Origin: G963556115 sp963677015
GTDB taxonomy: Bacteria; Planctomycetota; SZUA-567
Reading direction: 5' to 3'
DNA length: 64,000 nucleotides
Assembly: GCA_963677015.1 (NCBI GenBank)
Contig: OY781533.1
Coordinates: 1,302,001 to 1,366,000 of the forward strand
The notes below the pieces were generated by a model that was not told the DNA's origin, ran no database searches, and saw nothing but the letters and a program-made list of their open reading frames with translations. Positions 18,161-27,674 of this stretch are shown here, piece by piece. Positions within the stretch are counted from its first letter, which is position 1. Every line of letters begins with the position of its first letter. The translations under genes were made by a program, and so were the position numbers.

Positions 18161-19444
18161 TTATTGTACATTAAAGTATTTGGTGTCGAGGGACTTAATA
18201 AGAACTGTACAGAGTTTTTCAAGCTGTTGCCGGGTAATAATATATGGTGGCATAATGTAGATAAGTCTGCCGAATGGTCTGATCCAGACGCCATTATCGA
18301 CAAAGAAGCGCTGTATTTTTGCCGTATCTACCGGGTATACGGTTTCTACTACTCCTATTGCGCCGAGTACCCTGACATCGTTAACTAGAGAGGACTCAAG
18401 AGCCGGAGTAAGCTTGTCTGTTAAAATCTTCTGGATAGCAGTTACGTTCTCCTGCCAGTTGCTGCTCAGAAGCAGGTCTATGCTGGCAACTGCGGTAGCT
18501 GTGGCTAAGGGGTTTGCCATAAATGTGGGACCATGCATCATCGTTCCGATCTGTTCGGCTATTTTGCGACTGGTTATAGTCGCGGCCAGAGTCATGTACC
18601 CGCCGGTAATAGCTTTACCGACACAGAGAATATCCGGCAGAATATTGGTGTGTTCAAAAGCAAAGAGCTTGCCGGTGCGGCCGAAACCAGTTGCAATTTC
18701 ATCAAATATCAGGAGTATATTATAGCGGTCACAGAGTTGACGTACTTTATCAAGATATCCGCCGGCATAGAACCACATCCCGCCTGCACCCTGGACTATC
18801 GGTTCCAGGATTATCGCAGCTATACGCTGGTGCTTTTCCTCAAGAAGTTCCTCAAGTTCGGTAGTATCATCGGGAATAAGTTCTTCACCGAATCTGGTTT
18901 GAGGGCGGTTTACAAAATTATGTTTGGGGAGAAATTCAGCGAAGAGGTAGTGCATGCCGTTGTCTGGATCGGTAACCGACATGGCTCCGGTAGTGTCACC
19001 GTGATAGCCGCCGCGTATAGTGATGAATTCTTTTCGCTCCGGTTGTGCGGAATTCTGCCAGTATTGCAGAGCCATTTTCAGCGCTACTTCAACCGATACT
19101 GAACCGGAATCCGCAAAGAACAGGGAGTTGAACTTTTCCGGGAGCAGCTCGAGTACTTTTCTTGCCGCTTCGGTCGCTGAATCATGGCTGATGCCGCCGA
19201 ACATAACGTGTGACATTCTGGACAGCTGGTCAGTAACGGCGTTGTTGAGTACAGGATTGTTATAACCGTGAATCGCACACCACCAGGAAGACATGCCGTC
19301 AATCAGTTCTGTTGCGTCAGCAAGTTCAAGGATTACGCCATGGGCGGATTTAACATTATAGCATGGAAGCGGGTCTTTAAGTGAGGTGTAAGGGTGCCAT
19401 ATATGCTGGCGGTCAAATTCAGCGTTGTCTGTCGTATACTTCAC
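18161..19444 (-). CDS. bioA: adenosylmethionine-8-amino-7-oxononanoate aminotransferase
   Basis: PLP-dependent aminotransferase that makes 7,8-diaminopelargonate in biotin synthesis using SAM as amino donor. Seen are DRQHIWHPYTSL at the N-terminus, the BioA-specific GMSSWWCAIHGY, GGYHGDTTGAMSV, LLIFDEIATGFGRTG for PLP ring binding, and the Schiff-base Lys in CVGKAITGGYM. The 427-residue length is normal. Its start overlaps the bioD stop by 4 bases, indicating coupling. No bioB or bioF is present in this window. Confidence 0.95.
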   Translation of the reverse strand: MKYTTDNAEFDRQHIWHPYTSLKDPLPCYNVKSAHGVILELADATELIDGMSSWWCAIHGYNNPVLNNAVTDQLSRMSHVMFGGISHDSATEAARKVLELLPEKFNSLFFADSGSVSVEVALKMALQYWQNSAQPERKEFITIRGGYHGDTTGAMSVTDPDNGMHYLFAEFLPKHNFVNRPQTRFGEELIPDDTTELEELLEEKHQRIAAIILEPIVQGAGGMWFYAGGYLDKVRQLCDRYNILLIFDEIATGFGRTGKLFAFEHTNILPDILCVGKAITGGYMTLAATITSRKIAEQIGTMMHGPTFMANPLATATAVASIDLLLSSNWQENVTAIQKILTDKLTPALESSLVNDVRVLGAIGVVETVYPVDTAKIQRFFVDNGVWIRPFGRLIYIMPPYIITRQQLEKLCTVLIKSLDTKYFNVQ

Positions 19445-20199
19445 CTGACATGCTCCAGTGAGATAATGTGTTCGATAATTGGAATCAGACTGTCTGATGT
19501 ATTATCCCAGAACTTAACATTACCGCGGGTGAAATCGTCGCAATATGGAAGTTCGGAAATCACAGGAATCCCGGTATAATTGGAGATTATCTTGGGGTTG
19601 TCTTTACGTATGTAGGAATCACTCTCGGTAACTGCCGTCGTATTGTTCATTATTATGCCCAGCGGCGGTATTTCTTTATTGACCAGGGCTTCAATTGAGA
19701 GCAGAGCTTCATTTACACAGCCAAGCCGGTTGTCGGTGACCAGCAGAGTCTCATAGCGGAGCATAACGGCAAGATCCCGGAAGGTTTCACTGGGGTTGAT
19801 CGGAACCATCAATCCACCGGCACCTTCGACAATTACCAGATCATAATCCTTTTCAATTTCTTTTATATCACAGAAGAGCTTACTGATAGAGATATCTTCT
19901 TCCTTGGTAATGTATGACGCGAGGTGTGGCGAGCAGGCAGGCAGGTAGGAGTAACTGTAATGTTTACGAATATTCTCCGCTTCTTTTTCGTCGGTAGCGC
20001 AGATTCTGGCAATAAAATCAAGATCCGGAAGTGAAAGGTGAGGTTTCCCGTCCAGACCGATTTCGGTAGAGCAGCCTGTCTGTACCGGCTTATATACGGT
20101 AGCGTTTATGCCAAGTTTTTTTGCACCAATTAGAAGTGAGGCTGTAACAACGGTTTTACCAATATCTGTTCCACAGCCGGTAAGAAATATACCACACAT
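19441..20199 (-). CDS. bioD: dethiobiotin synthetase
   Basis: ATP-dependent closure of the ureido ring of dethiobiotin, the step after BioA. The N-terminal P-loop is FLTGCGTDIGKTVVT (family form GTdtGKT), and VIVEGAGGLMVPI is the second family motif. Length 252 residues; AGGAA lies 8 bases before the ATG. It lies between xthA and bioA in a leftward unit. Confidence 0.94.
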   Translation of the reverse strand: MCGIFLTGCGTDIGKTVVTASLLIGAKKLGINATVYKPVQTGCSTEIGLDGKPHLSLPDLDFIARICATDEKEAENIRKHYSYSYLPACSPHLASYITKEEDISISKLFCDIKEIEKDYDLVIVEGAGGLMVPINPSETFRDLAVMLRYETLLVTDNRLGCVNEALLSIEALVNKEIPPLGIIMNNTTAVTESDSYIRKDNPKIISNYTGIPVISELPYCDDFTRGNVKFWDNTSDSLIPIIEHIISLEHVR

Positions 20200-20232
20200 A
20201 ACACAATTCCTGTCGTTTAAATAGATAAAACT

Positions 20233-21003
20233 TTAAAGCGAAAAATCGGCATAGACAAAAGTGTGATCAGACGGTTTTTCGCGTAATCGCGGTTCAATAT
20301 CAACATTGCAGCCGGTAGCGGCATCGGTGATGCCAGAAGTGGCAAGGATATGATCGATCCTCCAGCCAATCTTCCGGTTTACCGCGTCCTTAACCCGGTA
20401 ATCCCAGTAGGTGTAGGTGTCCGGTTCTGGAAGAAATTTTCTGAAAATATCGTTGAAGCCGAACTCACATACATTCCTGAAAGCATCAATAACCTCCTGA
20501 CAATGGCATACATGCCCCCAGATTCGCTTGGAGTTATGTACATCAATTGCTTCAGGGGCCACATTCAGATCACCTACCCAGATAACTTCCTGCCCGGTCA
20601 GGTTCTTCTCAAGATATTTTCGCAGCCTTGCCAGCCATTCAAGTTTAAAGCCGAACATTTCATGATCAACGGCGCGTCCTTGCGGCACATAGGTGTTGAT
20701 CAGATTTATCTTGCCGAATCTGGCATGCGCCATTCGCGTGCTGCTCTCACCATTATCATCGCCTAGCCCGAAGCTTATCATATCCGGTGCTTTTTTACTA
20801 ATAACTGCAACCCCATTATATGACTTTTCACCACAGAATTCAACATGCCAACCGGCGGAATTCAGTATTTCAGCAGGGAAGTCCTTATCCTGCGCTTTGG
20901 TTTCCTGAATTGCAAGGATATCCGGTTGTTTTTCATCAAGCCAGTCTAGTATTGCCGGTAGACGTGTACGGATTGAATTGGCGTTGAATGTCGCTATGCG
21001 CAT
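20233..21003 (-). CDS. xthA: exodeoxyribonuclease III
   Basis: Mg-dependent AP endonuclease and 3'-5' exonuclease in base excision repair. Motifs run in the expected order: MRIATFNANSIRTRLP, DILAIQETKAQD with the metal-binding Glu, the GVAVISKK strand, WVGDLNVAPEAIDVH with catalytic Asp and Asn, and the final KPSDHTFVYADF with the general-base His. Its start is 10 bases after the kinase stop, placing a repair enzyme between a kinase gene and biotin genes. Confidence 0.94.
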   Translation of the reverse strand: MRIATFNANSIRTRLPAILDWLDEKQPDILAIQETKAQDKDFPAEILNSAGWHVEFCGEKSYNGVAVISKKAPDMISFGLGDDNGESSTRMAHARFGKINLINTYVPQGRAVDHEMFGFKLEWLARLRKYLEKNLTGQEVIWVGDLNVAPEAIDVHNSKRIWGHVCHCQEVIDAFRNVCEFGFNDIFRKFLPEPDTYTYWDYRVKDAVNRKIGWRIDHILATSGITDAATGCNVDIEPRLREKPSDHTFVYADFSL

Positions 21004-21013
21004 ACTGTTCCCC

Positions 21014-22294
21014 TTATAGAATCTTGAGTAGCTTACAGATAGTTACTATAACAACGGATAGGCCGAGAGCGGCTGCGGCTCCAATTATGAAACCGGTATA
21101 TTTACTGTTTCTGTTCTTCCATTTACGCAGGCGGTCAACCGGCGAGTATTGCATTGCCGTAACCTCTCTGTTTTCCAGATAAGCTTTAAGATCATCCGAA
21201 AGCAGTTCTGCACTCTGATAGCGGTCTTCCGGATCAGGCATGGTGCATTTGGCTATAATGGCCTGCAGTTCGCCCGGTACATGAATTTTTTTATTCAGAA
21301 TTCTGGCATCAATAGGGCCGGCTTTGCCAACCTGTTTGAGCGTAATCGCCGGCTCTGTGCTTCTGAAGACCCGGACCAGAGTTATTATCTCCGCAAGCAG
21401 GAGCCCCAGTGAGAATATGTCTGAAGCGGAGCCGATACGGTCGAGTTCACCACGAGCCTGTTCCGGGCTCATGTATGCCGGTGTGCCTGCAATTGAGCCG
21501 ACCATGGTGCTCATAGAGTGATTGTTTCTGACCGTGGATATTTCGCTGGGTTTGACAACTGAACTGTCGCCCATAACTTTGGCCAGTCCCCAGTCCATAA
21601 TCTGAATTTCACCGTATTCACCGATAATAATATTGTCCGGCTTCAGGTCTCGGTGCACAACCCCGCGGCTGTGTGCGTAAGCTATACCGTTACAGAGATT
21701 TGAAAAGCGTCTGAGCAGGCGCTTGCGGTAACGTACAAAATCCTTGGAGTTATCCACACGCCGTTCATTGATTACTTCTGAAAGCAGTTTTCCGCGTACT
21801 TTTTTCATAGTGAAGTATGGCAATCCGCCGGGCATAAGACCGATCTCATGAACCGGGACGATAGTAGGATGCTCAAGCTGGGCTATTATCTGGGCTTCAG
21901 CTATAAATCTGGCTATACGGTCACGATCAAGACCGCTGCTCTCCTGCAGAATCTTGATTGCAACATTACGTTTAAGATGTTCGTCGGTAGCTTCAATTAC
22001 CTGACCTATCGCGCCGCGGCCAAGTTCATCCTGCATTATATAACGGGCCATTATTTCCTGCGCTTCTTCAGGTTCATAGGAAATAGTCGGTGTCGCATCG
22101 GAAAGATGCTGCAGGAATTTTTCCAGCTCTCCCTGAGTCTTTTTCCCCGGAGAAAGAATGCGGTTGGAATCAACTTTCTTAACCTCAGGAGTAATGTCTA
22201 ATGTGTCACCGGAGGTGAACTCATGAAGTTCATCATGATCATGATCTGGAGTCTCAATGATTTGTGTATCATCTGATTTAGGCTCTTTTTTCAT
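21014..22294 (-). CDS. membrane-tethered Ser/Thr protein kinase (Hanks type)
   Basis: A 426-residue kinase. A charged N-terminal stretch of about 80 residues precedes the domain: glycine loop LGRGAIGQVIEAT, VAIKIL (catalytic Lys), VVHRDLKPDNI (catalytic loop), IMDWGLAK (DWG in place of DFG, as in many bacterial kinases of this type) and GTPAYMSPEQ. One transmembrane helix lies at the extreme C-terminus (FIIGAAAALGLSVVIVTI) with no extracytoplasmic sensor domain, so input is probably cytoplasmic. It heads a leftward unit with xthA, bioD and bioA. Confidence 0.92.
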   Translation of the reverse strand: MKKEPKSDDTQIIETPDHDHDELHEFTSGDTLDITPEVKKVDSNRILSPGKKTQGELEKFLQHLSDATPTISYEPEEAQEIMARYIMQDELGRGAIGQVIEATDEHLKRNVAIKILQESSGLDRDRIARFIAEAQIIAQLEHPTIVPVHEIGLMPGGLPYFTMKKVRGKLLSEVINERRVDNSKDFVRYRKRLLRRFSNLCNGIAYAHSRGVVHRDLKPDNIIIGEYGEIQIMDWGLAKVMGDSSVVKPSEISTVRNNHSMSTMVGSIAGTPAYMSPEQARGELDRIGSASDIFSLGLLLAEIITLVRVFRSTEPAITLKQVGKAGPIDARILNKKIHVPGELQAIIAKCTMPDPEDRYQSAELLSDDLKAYLENREVTAMQYSPVDRLRKWKNRNSKYTGFIIGAAAALGLSVVIVTICKLLKIL

Positions 22295-22728
22295 TATATT
22301 CTCTATTAATCCTTGGTGTTATGAATAAAAATCACTTCCGGTACGGGAAAAAGATGATTTCAACTTTTGTTGAATATTATATACGTTTTCAGTATAGGAA
22401 TAAAGAGGAAAAACGTTAAACCTGTGTATAATGATTGTGTTTTAAACATCTTTTAAATAATTATTCAAAACTGACTGTATGCTCAGATGTAGAACTAACT
22501 TCTTGCTTGACAAATGTATGGTTATAACTAATATTAAGATTAGTTTATTCGGTTATGGTGGATTTTCAAGTTAATATTGTATTAGAGTGAATAATACTCA
22601 AGGTATGTCTGTATGTAGCGGCTGCAGGTGTAACGACAGTTTTTCTGAAAATTTATCCATTGAATTATTGTGTATTTTTTGTTGTCATAATTTCGAGCGT
22701 TTAACTTAAATATATCGGGAGTGGAAAT
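22295..22728. other. intergenic region with a long leader
   Basis: About 430 bases between the divergent kinase and radical-SAM genes. The left half is AT-rich. The right half is a leader of nearly 190 bases after the promoter at 22507-22534. I see no recognisable riboswitch in it. Confidence 0.4.
22507..22534 (+). promoter_or_regulatory. promoter for the radical-SAM/SPASM gene
   Basis: The consensus TTGACA at 22507-22512 and TAATAT at 22529-22534 are separated by 16 bases. The start codon is about 195 bases downstream. Confidence 0.65.
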
Positions 22729-24213
22729 TTGTTTAATATTGGAAAAATGAAAAACTTCTTGATGGCTAAAGGTATGGAAAAAGCTCTGCCTTTTCTCTCT
22801 GATCATAGCCCTGATACTCTGATAAAGCTGATTGATATGATGCGTAAACGTGGTATTGAGCGAATGAAAGCATATCATAAAGGAACTGAGCAGGAGCTTG
22901 CCAGAAGAGTAGAGGGTGCAAATGCCTTTTTTGAAATGGTCAAGAGAAATCTTCCTCATTACAGCAAGTCAACTCAGAAAAATCTCTGTTATAATATGTA
23001 TTACAATGCTATAACCTCAGGTGAAGATATCCGTGAGGAATATTTCAAGAGAAACGGCGAGTATCCTCCGTTCTTCCTTGCAATCTCTCCGTCAATGGCT
23101 TGTAATCTCCGTTGTTTTGGCTGTTATGCCTGGAAATATCCTAAGGAAAAAAGTCTTTCCAAGGAGAAGGTTCAGGAAATTATAACTGAAGCCAAGGAAA
23201 AGATGGGAATTTATTTCTTTACTATTACCGGTGGTGAACCTACATTCTGGCCGCCGCTGGAAGAGATTATTCGTGAAAATTCTGATTGCTTCTTCCATGT
23301 TTACACCCATGGTATGAATATTGATGAAGCTACAGCAAAAAGATGGGCTGAATATGGAAATGTCCACCCTTCAATTTCAATTGAAGGCAGTGCGGAACTT
23401 ACCGATGCCCGTCGTGGTGAAGGTGCTTATAAAAAGATTACTGAATCTATGGCGCGTCTGCGTGATCATGGTGTTCTTTTCGGATTTTCTATCACTCATA
23501 CGTCCATGAACCATGATGTAGTCTGCTCCGGTGAATATATGGATGAGATGATAAAGCTGGGTGCAAGTTACGGTTGGTTCTTCCAGTATCAGCCTATTGG
23601 GCGTGATCCTGATCTGTCACTGCTTCCATCTGCTGAGCAACGTTATGCCAGACGTGAGGCTGTTCTCAAGTTCCGCCGGGAAAAACCTATTCTGACCTAT
23701 GATTTCTGGAACGATGGTGATTCCTGTGAAGGTTGTATCGCCTGGGGACGTAAGTACGTTCATATTACAGCTCAGGGTCTGGTCGAGCCTTGTGTATTTG
23801 TGCATTTCGCCGTAGACAGTATTCATGAAAAATCTCTTGAAGAGTGTCTCAACAGTTCCTGCTTCAAGGATGCCAGAAAGCGTCAGCCGTTCACCAAGGA
23901 TCTACGTAGCCCTTGTCCACAGATCGACCAGCCGCATGAACTCAAAGATCTTTATGAAAAGTATAATATGAAGCCTACGCATGAGGGCGCGGAGAAGATT
24001 GTAACCGATCTGCATGAGTTTGTATGCAAGATGAGCCAGGATTATAAGGATATTCTGCCTGATGATGACGGCTCAGTCAAAGAGCACATGTCCAGTGAAG
24101 ATAATAAGGGCGGTTTTTCAAAAGAGGTAAGTAAGGACGATATTTCGGGTATTGATGATGTAGAGGTTCCGTTTAAGGATGAAATTGGAACTTATACCAG
24201 TACTAAACCCTAA
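22729..24213 (+). CDS. radical SAM/SPASM-type protein
   Basis: A 494-residue protein. A TTG start at 22729 is chosen because GGAG (22719-22722) lies 6 bases before it; the first ATG is 18 bases further on. A helical N-terminus of about 110 residues precedes the radical-SAM motif SMACNLRCFGCYAWK (Cx3Cx2C). ITGGEPTFWP follows as the SAM-binding GGE. The C-terminal part has more Cys (DSCEGCIAWG, VEPCVFVHF, SPCPQIDQP), as in SPASM or twitch auxiliary-cluster domains. The last 60 residues are acidic and probably disordered. The substrate is unknown and no small peptide gene is adjacent. Confidence 0.85.
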   Translation: MFNIGKMKNFLMAKGMEKALPFLSDHSPDTLIKLIDMMRKRGIERMKAYHKGTEQELARRVEGANAFFEMVKRNLPHYSKSTQKNLCYNMYYNAITSGEDIREEYFKRNGEYPPFFLAISPSMACNLRCFGCYAWKYPKEKSLSKEKVQEIITEAKEKMGIYFFTITGGEPTFWPPLEEIIRENSDCFFHVYTHGMNIDEATAKRWAEYGNVHPSISIEGSAELTDARRGEGAYKKITESMARLRDHGVLFGFSITHTSMNHDVVCSGEYMDEMIKLGASYGWFFQYQPIGRDPDLSLLPSAEQRYARREAVLKFRREKPILTYDFWNDGDSCEGCIAWGRKYVHITAQGLVEPCVFVHFAVDSIHEKSLEECLNSSCFKDARKRQPFTKDLRSPCPQIDQPHELKDLYEKYNMKPTHEGAEKIVTDLHEFVCKMSQDYKDILPDDDGSVKEHMSSEDNKGGFSKEVSKDDISGIDDVEVPFKDEIGTYTSTKP

Positions 24214-24239
24214 TGTTCTCTGATATTTGTGTAATTATG

Positions 24240-24271
24240 ATCAGGATGGCTGAGGTCATCCTGATTTTTTT
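24240..24271 (+). terminator. Rho-independent terminator after the radical-SAM gene
   Basis: ATCAGGATG (24240-24248) pairs with CATCCTGAT (24257-24265), followed by a T tract. The remaining bases to 24536 are AT-rich; TTGACA at 24422-24427 may be the -35 element for gnd but has no well-spaced -10. Confidence 0.88.
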
Positions 24272-24536
24272 GTTCTTTTTCTTATGATGTCTATCAGCTG
24301 TTAAAAGTGATGAGTTGCGGTAGTTGTTTGTTTAACTAGTAGTAAAATAATAGGTTATATGTATTTTAGGCGTATTTTTAATTGTGTATATAAGTTTTTA
24401 AAAGATAAACCAGTTAATATGTTGACAAACTTTCAGGTCTGATATCTAAAATAATTGAAAAATATGTTTTTTGAATTATAATCATAATATTGTTGAACAG
24501 ATATTGAATTAACCTGAATCGAGTAGGGAGTAAATA

Positions 24537-25955
24537 ATGAAAAAACTTGCAGATATTGGTGTTTTTGGAATCGGAGTTATGGGTAGAAGTATTGCGCTGA
24601 ATTTTGCCGATAACGGTGGTTATACTGTGGCTTTGTATAACCGTACGCACAGTAAGGTAGAGGATCTGATTACTTCTGAAGATGCACAGGGACTTAAATT
24701 TGTGGCTTCTGAGAGTATTCAGGAATTTGTTGCTTCGCTTGAATTACCGAGGAAAATATTTTTAATGGTGTCTGCTGGCGATATGGTTGATAAAACTATT
24801 GAAAAGCTGCTCCCTTATTTATCTGAGGGTGATATTGTAATTGATGGTGGTAATTCATTTTTTGAAGATACCCGAAGACGTGAACTTGAACTAAGGGATA
24901 AGGCATTGCATTTCTTCGGTGTCGGGGTTTCCGGCGGTGAGGAAGGTGCCCGCAATGGTGCGTCAATAATGCCGGGGGGAAACTCTCAGGCATACGAGTT
25001 GATTAAGCCTTTTCTTGAATCTATAGCAGCTGAATATGAAGGAACTCCATGCTGCAGCTACATTGGTTCGGACGGTGCGGGGCATTATGTGAAGATGGTG
25101 CATAATGGGATTGAATATGCCGATATGCAGTTGATAGCAGAAGCATACTATATTTTCAGGAATTATTTAAAACTTGATTATACTGAAATATCTGATATTT
25201 TCACCCTGTGGAACGAGCGTGCGCTGGGTGGTTTTCTAATTGAGATAACCGCAGATATTCTGCGCAAGAATGATCCGGAAAGCTCTAAACCGATGCTGGA
25301 TATGATTCTTGACCGGGCAGGGCAGAAAGGAACAGGAAAATGGACTTCACAGGCGGCGCTTGATCTGGGTGTTGCTGCGCCGACAATTGCGGAAGCGGTA
25401 TTCGCCCGCTATAGCAGTTCTGATCTTGAAGAGCGTTATATGGCGGCCAAGCTTTTCCCTGTTTATGTTCCTGAGTTTACCGGTAATAAGAAGGAGCTGA
25501 TCGAGGCGGTATACGACAGTCTGCTGGCATCAAAAATTGTTGCTTATGCGCAGGGCTTTAAGCTTATGACTACAGCGGCTGCGCGTTACGGCTGGGAGCT
25601 TGATTATGTAAGTATCAGTTCGATCTGGCGAAACGGCTGTATAATTCGCGCCAAGATGCTCAATGATATTGCCCGGGCATATACTAATGACGCCGGTCTG
25701 ATAAATTTGCTGCTGGCCCCTGAATTTGACGATATAATCAAGAAATGCGAGTCAAACTGGAGACTGATTGTTGCTGAATCTTTAAAGACCGCGTTACCGG
25801 TACCGTGTTTTGCCAGTGCTCTTAATTATTATCTGGCACTGCGGAGTGAGCGTTTATGGACCGATATGATTCAGGCGCAGCGGGATTATTTCGGGGCGCA
25901 TACTTTCGAACGTGTTGATAAGCCAGAGGGTGAATTTTTCCATGTTGAGTGGTGA
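24537..25955 (+). CDS. gnd: 6-phosphogluconate dehydrogenase, decarboxylating
   Basis: Oxidises 6-phosphogluconate to ribulose 5-phosphate in the pentose phosphate pathway. The Rossmann opening IGVFGIGVMGRSIALNFADNG binds NADP; GVGVSGGEEGARNGASIMPGG and GAGHYVKMVHNGIEYADMQL supply the catalytic Lys and substrate contacts. The 472-residue length is that of the long dimeric enzyme. The 3' end overlaps the rsmJ start. Confidence 0.95.
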   Translation: MKKLADIGVFGIGVMGRSIALNFADNGGYTVALYNRTHSKVEDLITSEDAQGLKFVASESIQEFVASLELPRKIFLMVSAGDMVDKTIEKLLPYLSEGDIVIDGGNSFFEDTRRRELELRDKALHFFGVGVSGGEEGARNGASIMPGGNSQAYELIKPFLESIAAEYEGTPCCSYIGSDGAGHYVKMVHNGIEYADMQLIAEAYYIFRNYLKLDYTEISDIFTLWNERALGGFLIEITADILRKNDPESSKPMLDMILDRAGQKGTGKWTSQAALDLGVAAPTIAEAVFARYSSSDLEERYMAAKLFPVYVPEFTGNKKELIEAVYDSLLASKIVAYAQGFKLMTTAAARYGWELDYVSISSIWRNGCIIRAKMLNDIARAYTNDAGLINLLLAPEFDDIIKKCESNWRLIVAESLKTALPVPCFASALNYYLALRSERLWTDMIQAQRDYFGAHTFERVDKPEGEFFHVEW

Positions 25956-26718
25956 TAGCGCAGTGCCTTTATTGGTGGAAGATTCGCGTTTTCTGGAAGA
26001 GGCAGTCAAGCTTTCGGATAAATATGGTTTTATGCTCTCGGATGATGCTGCTATGACGGCAGATATTTCACCGGTTGTTCTGTTGCTTGATGTCAGCGGT
26101 TTATCCTTAGTGAATAAGGATGATTTTAAGGAACGAGTACAGGTTGATTTTGTAAATGGCCGGAGCGGCTTCAGGCTTTCTACTATGAGTAACACCGCGC
26201 AGCCGGTATTGCGGGCTGTCGGTTATAATAAGCAGCGTTTGAACTGGAGAGTTCTTGATGCTACTGCCGGGCTTGGTGTCGATGGTATGACTATGGCGGC
26301 AGCGGGCTGTACGGTAACTATGGTGGAACGATCTACAGTAATGGCAGCACTACTTGGTGATGGTTTACGCCGGGCGAAAGATGATGAATTGCTGCAGGAG
26401 GTTTGCCGGAGGGTGGAGCTGCAGAGGCAGGAGAGTCTGAAGTATTTATCCGGAGTCGAGGCCGCTGCTTTTGATGTTATTTATCTTGATCCGATGTTCC
26501 CGCAGCGGCGGAAATCATCGAAGGTAAAAAAAGAGATGCGGCTGACGCGGCAGGTTACTATTGAAGAAGATAATGCAGAAGAGCTGTTGTCGGCAGCTCT
26601 GGCGACATCGGTAAAACGAGTTGTGCTTAAACGGCCGTTGAAATCTCCGCTGTTGCATTCGGGGATTTCGTCACAGATAAAGGGTAAAAGCATAAGGTTT
26701 GATATTTTTCTACGCTAA
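25942..26718 (+). CDS. rsmJ: 16S rRNA m2G1516 methyltransferase
   Basis: N2-methylates G1516 of 16S rRNA in E. coli. The RsmJ signature is seen in WRVLDATAGLGVDGMTMAAAGC and in VIYLDPMFPQRRKSSKVKKEM, which holds the DPMFP catalytic motif. The ATG at 25942 overlaps the gnd end by 14 bases; an upstream TTG at 25912 is less likely. The product is 258 residues, usual for the family. It is the second rRNA methyltransferase in the window. Confidence 0.88.
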   Translation: MLSGDSAVPLLVEDSRFLEEAVKLSDKYGFMLSDDAAMTADISPVVLLLDVSGLSLVNKDDFKERVQVDFVNGRSGFRLSTMSNTAQPVLRAVGYNKQRLNWRVLDATAGLGVDGMTMAAAGCTVTMVERSTVMAALLGDGLRRAKDDELLQEVCRRVELQRQESLKYLSGVEAAAFDVIYLDPMFPQRRKSSKVKKEMRLTRQVTIEEDNAEELLSAALATSVKRVVLKRPLKSPLLHSGISSQIKGKSIRFDIFLR

Positions 26719-26888
26719 GAAGCATTGATAATTTGCTGAATTTGCCGCTAAAATGAAGATAAATTTGAGTTTATTGACTGAATATAAGCCAATTCTCATC
26801 GGAAGAGTGTTGCTAACGGCTGAATTTCATGAATAATATGAATATACTTCTAAATATTTACTGTTAACCGTTATTTTTGGGGATTGAT

Positions 26889-27674
26889 TTGAAGACTATC
26901 GCATTTATGAATCAGAAGGGTGGAGTTGGAAAAACTACTACCACCGTCAGTATTGGCTCATTTCTTGCCTCTGAGCATGATAAAAAAGTCTTATTGATTG
27001 ATCTTGATCCTCAGGGTAATCTCTCCGATCATGTTGGAATTGACCCTAATACTACTGAAAAGTCGGTGTATAATATTCTTGTCGAGAGTCTGCCGGCAGC
27101 GGAAGCGGTACAGCAGGTATGTGGGATGGATGTTATTCCGGCTAATATTGATCTTTCAGCGGCAGAGATAGAACTTGTAAATATGATGAGTCGTGAACTC
27201 AGACTAAAAAATGCAATTGCCGAAATCGCTGATAATTATGATTATATACTTCTTGATTGTCCGCCAAGCCTCGGGCTGCTGACCATATCCGGACTTTCCT
27301 TCGCATCTGAAGTTATTGTGCCGATGCAGGCTGAATATCTGGCACTGCGAGGGTTATCACAGCTGGTGCATACAATTGATCTGGTGAAAGGGCATCTCAA
27401 TCCAGGATTGGTAGTGAGCGGCGTTGTTTTTTGTATGTTTGACGGCAGAACTCTGCTGGCGCAAAGTGTCCGGGATGAGGTTGAGAGTTATTTTCCCGAT
27501 AAGGTTTATAATTCTGGAGTAAGGAAAAATATCCGACTTGCTGAAGCTCCAAGTTACGGGTTGCCGGTGGGACTTTATGATTCCGGCTGTAAAGGCAGTG
27601 ATGATTACCGGATGATTACCGAGGAATTTCTACTCCGTCATGGCGATAAGCCAAAAAAAAAACTACCAGTATAA
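26889..27674 (+). CDS. ParA/Soj-type ATPase (frame may continue past its stop)
   Basis: A Walker-type partition ATPase. The start is TTG at 26889 with GGGGA 5 bases before it; this gives MKTIAFMNQKGGVGKTTT, the standard ParA opening with the deviant Walker A (KGGVGKTT). LLIDLDPQGNLSDH (Walker A'), YILLDCPPSLG (Walker B) and the C-terminal KNIRLAEAPSYGLPV are all present. The ATPase core is complete at about residue 250. The frame ends right after a run of ten A (27653-27662), while a long open tail continues in the -1 frame. No ParB gene or parS site is nearby, so chromosome or cargo positioning is only a family guess. Confidence 0.88.
   Translation: MKTIAFMNQKGGVGKTTTTVSIGSFLASEHDKKVLLIDLDPQGNLSDHVGIDPNTTEKSVYNILVESLPAAEAVQQVCGMDVIPANIDLSAAEIELVNMMSRELRLKNAIAEIADNYDYILLDCPPSLGLLTISGLSFASEVIVPMQAEYLALRGLSQLVHTIDLVKGHLNPGLVVSGVVFCMFDGRTLLAQSVRDEVESYFPDKVYNSGVRKNIRLAEAPSYGLPVGLYDSGCKGSDDYRMITEEFLLRHGDKPKKKLPV

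Noticed and set aside
18533..19102. 189-codon ORF antisense to bioA
   Set aside because: It is a shadow of the strongly conserved bioA frame with no domain.
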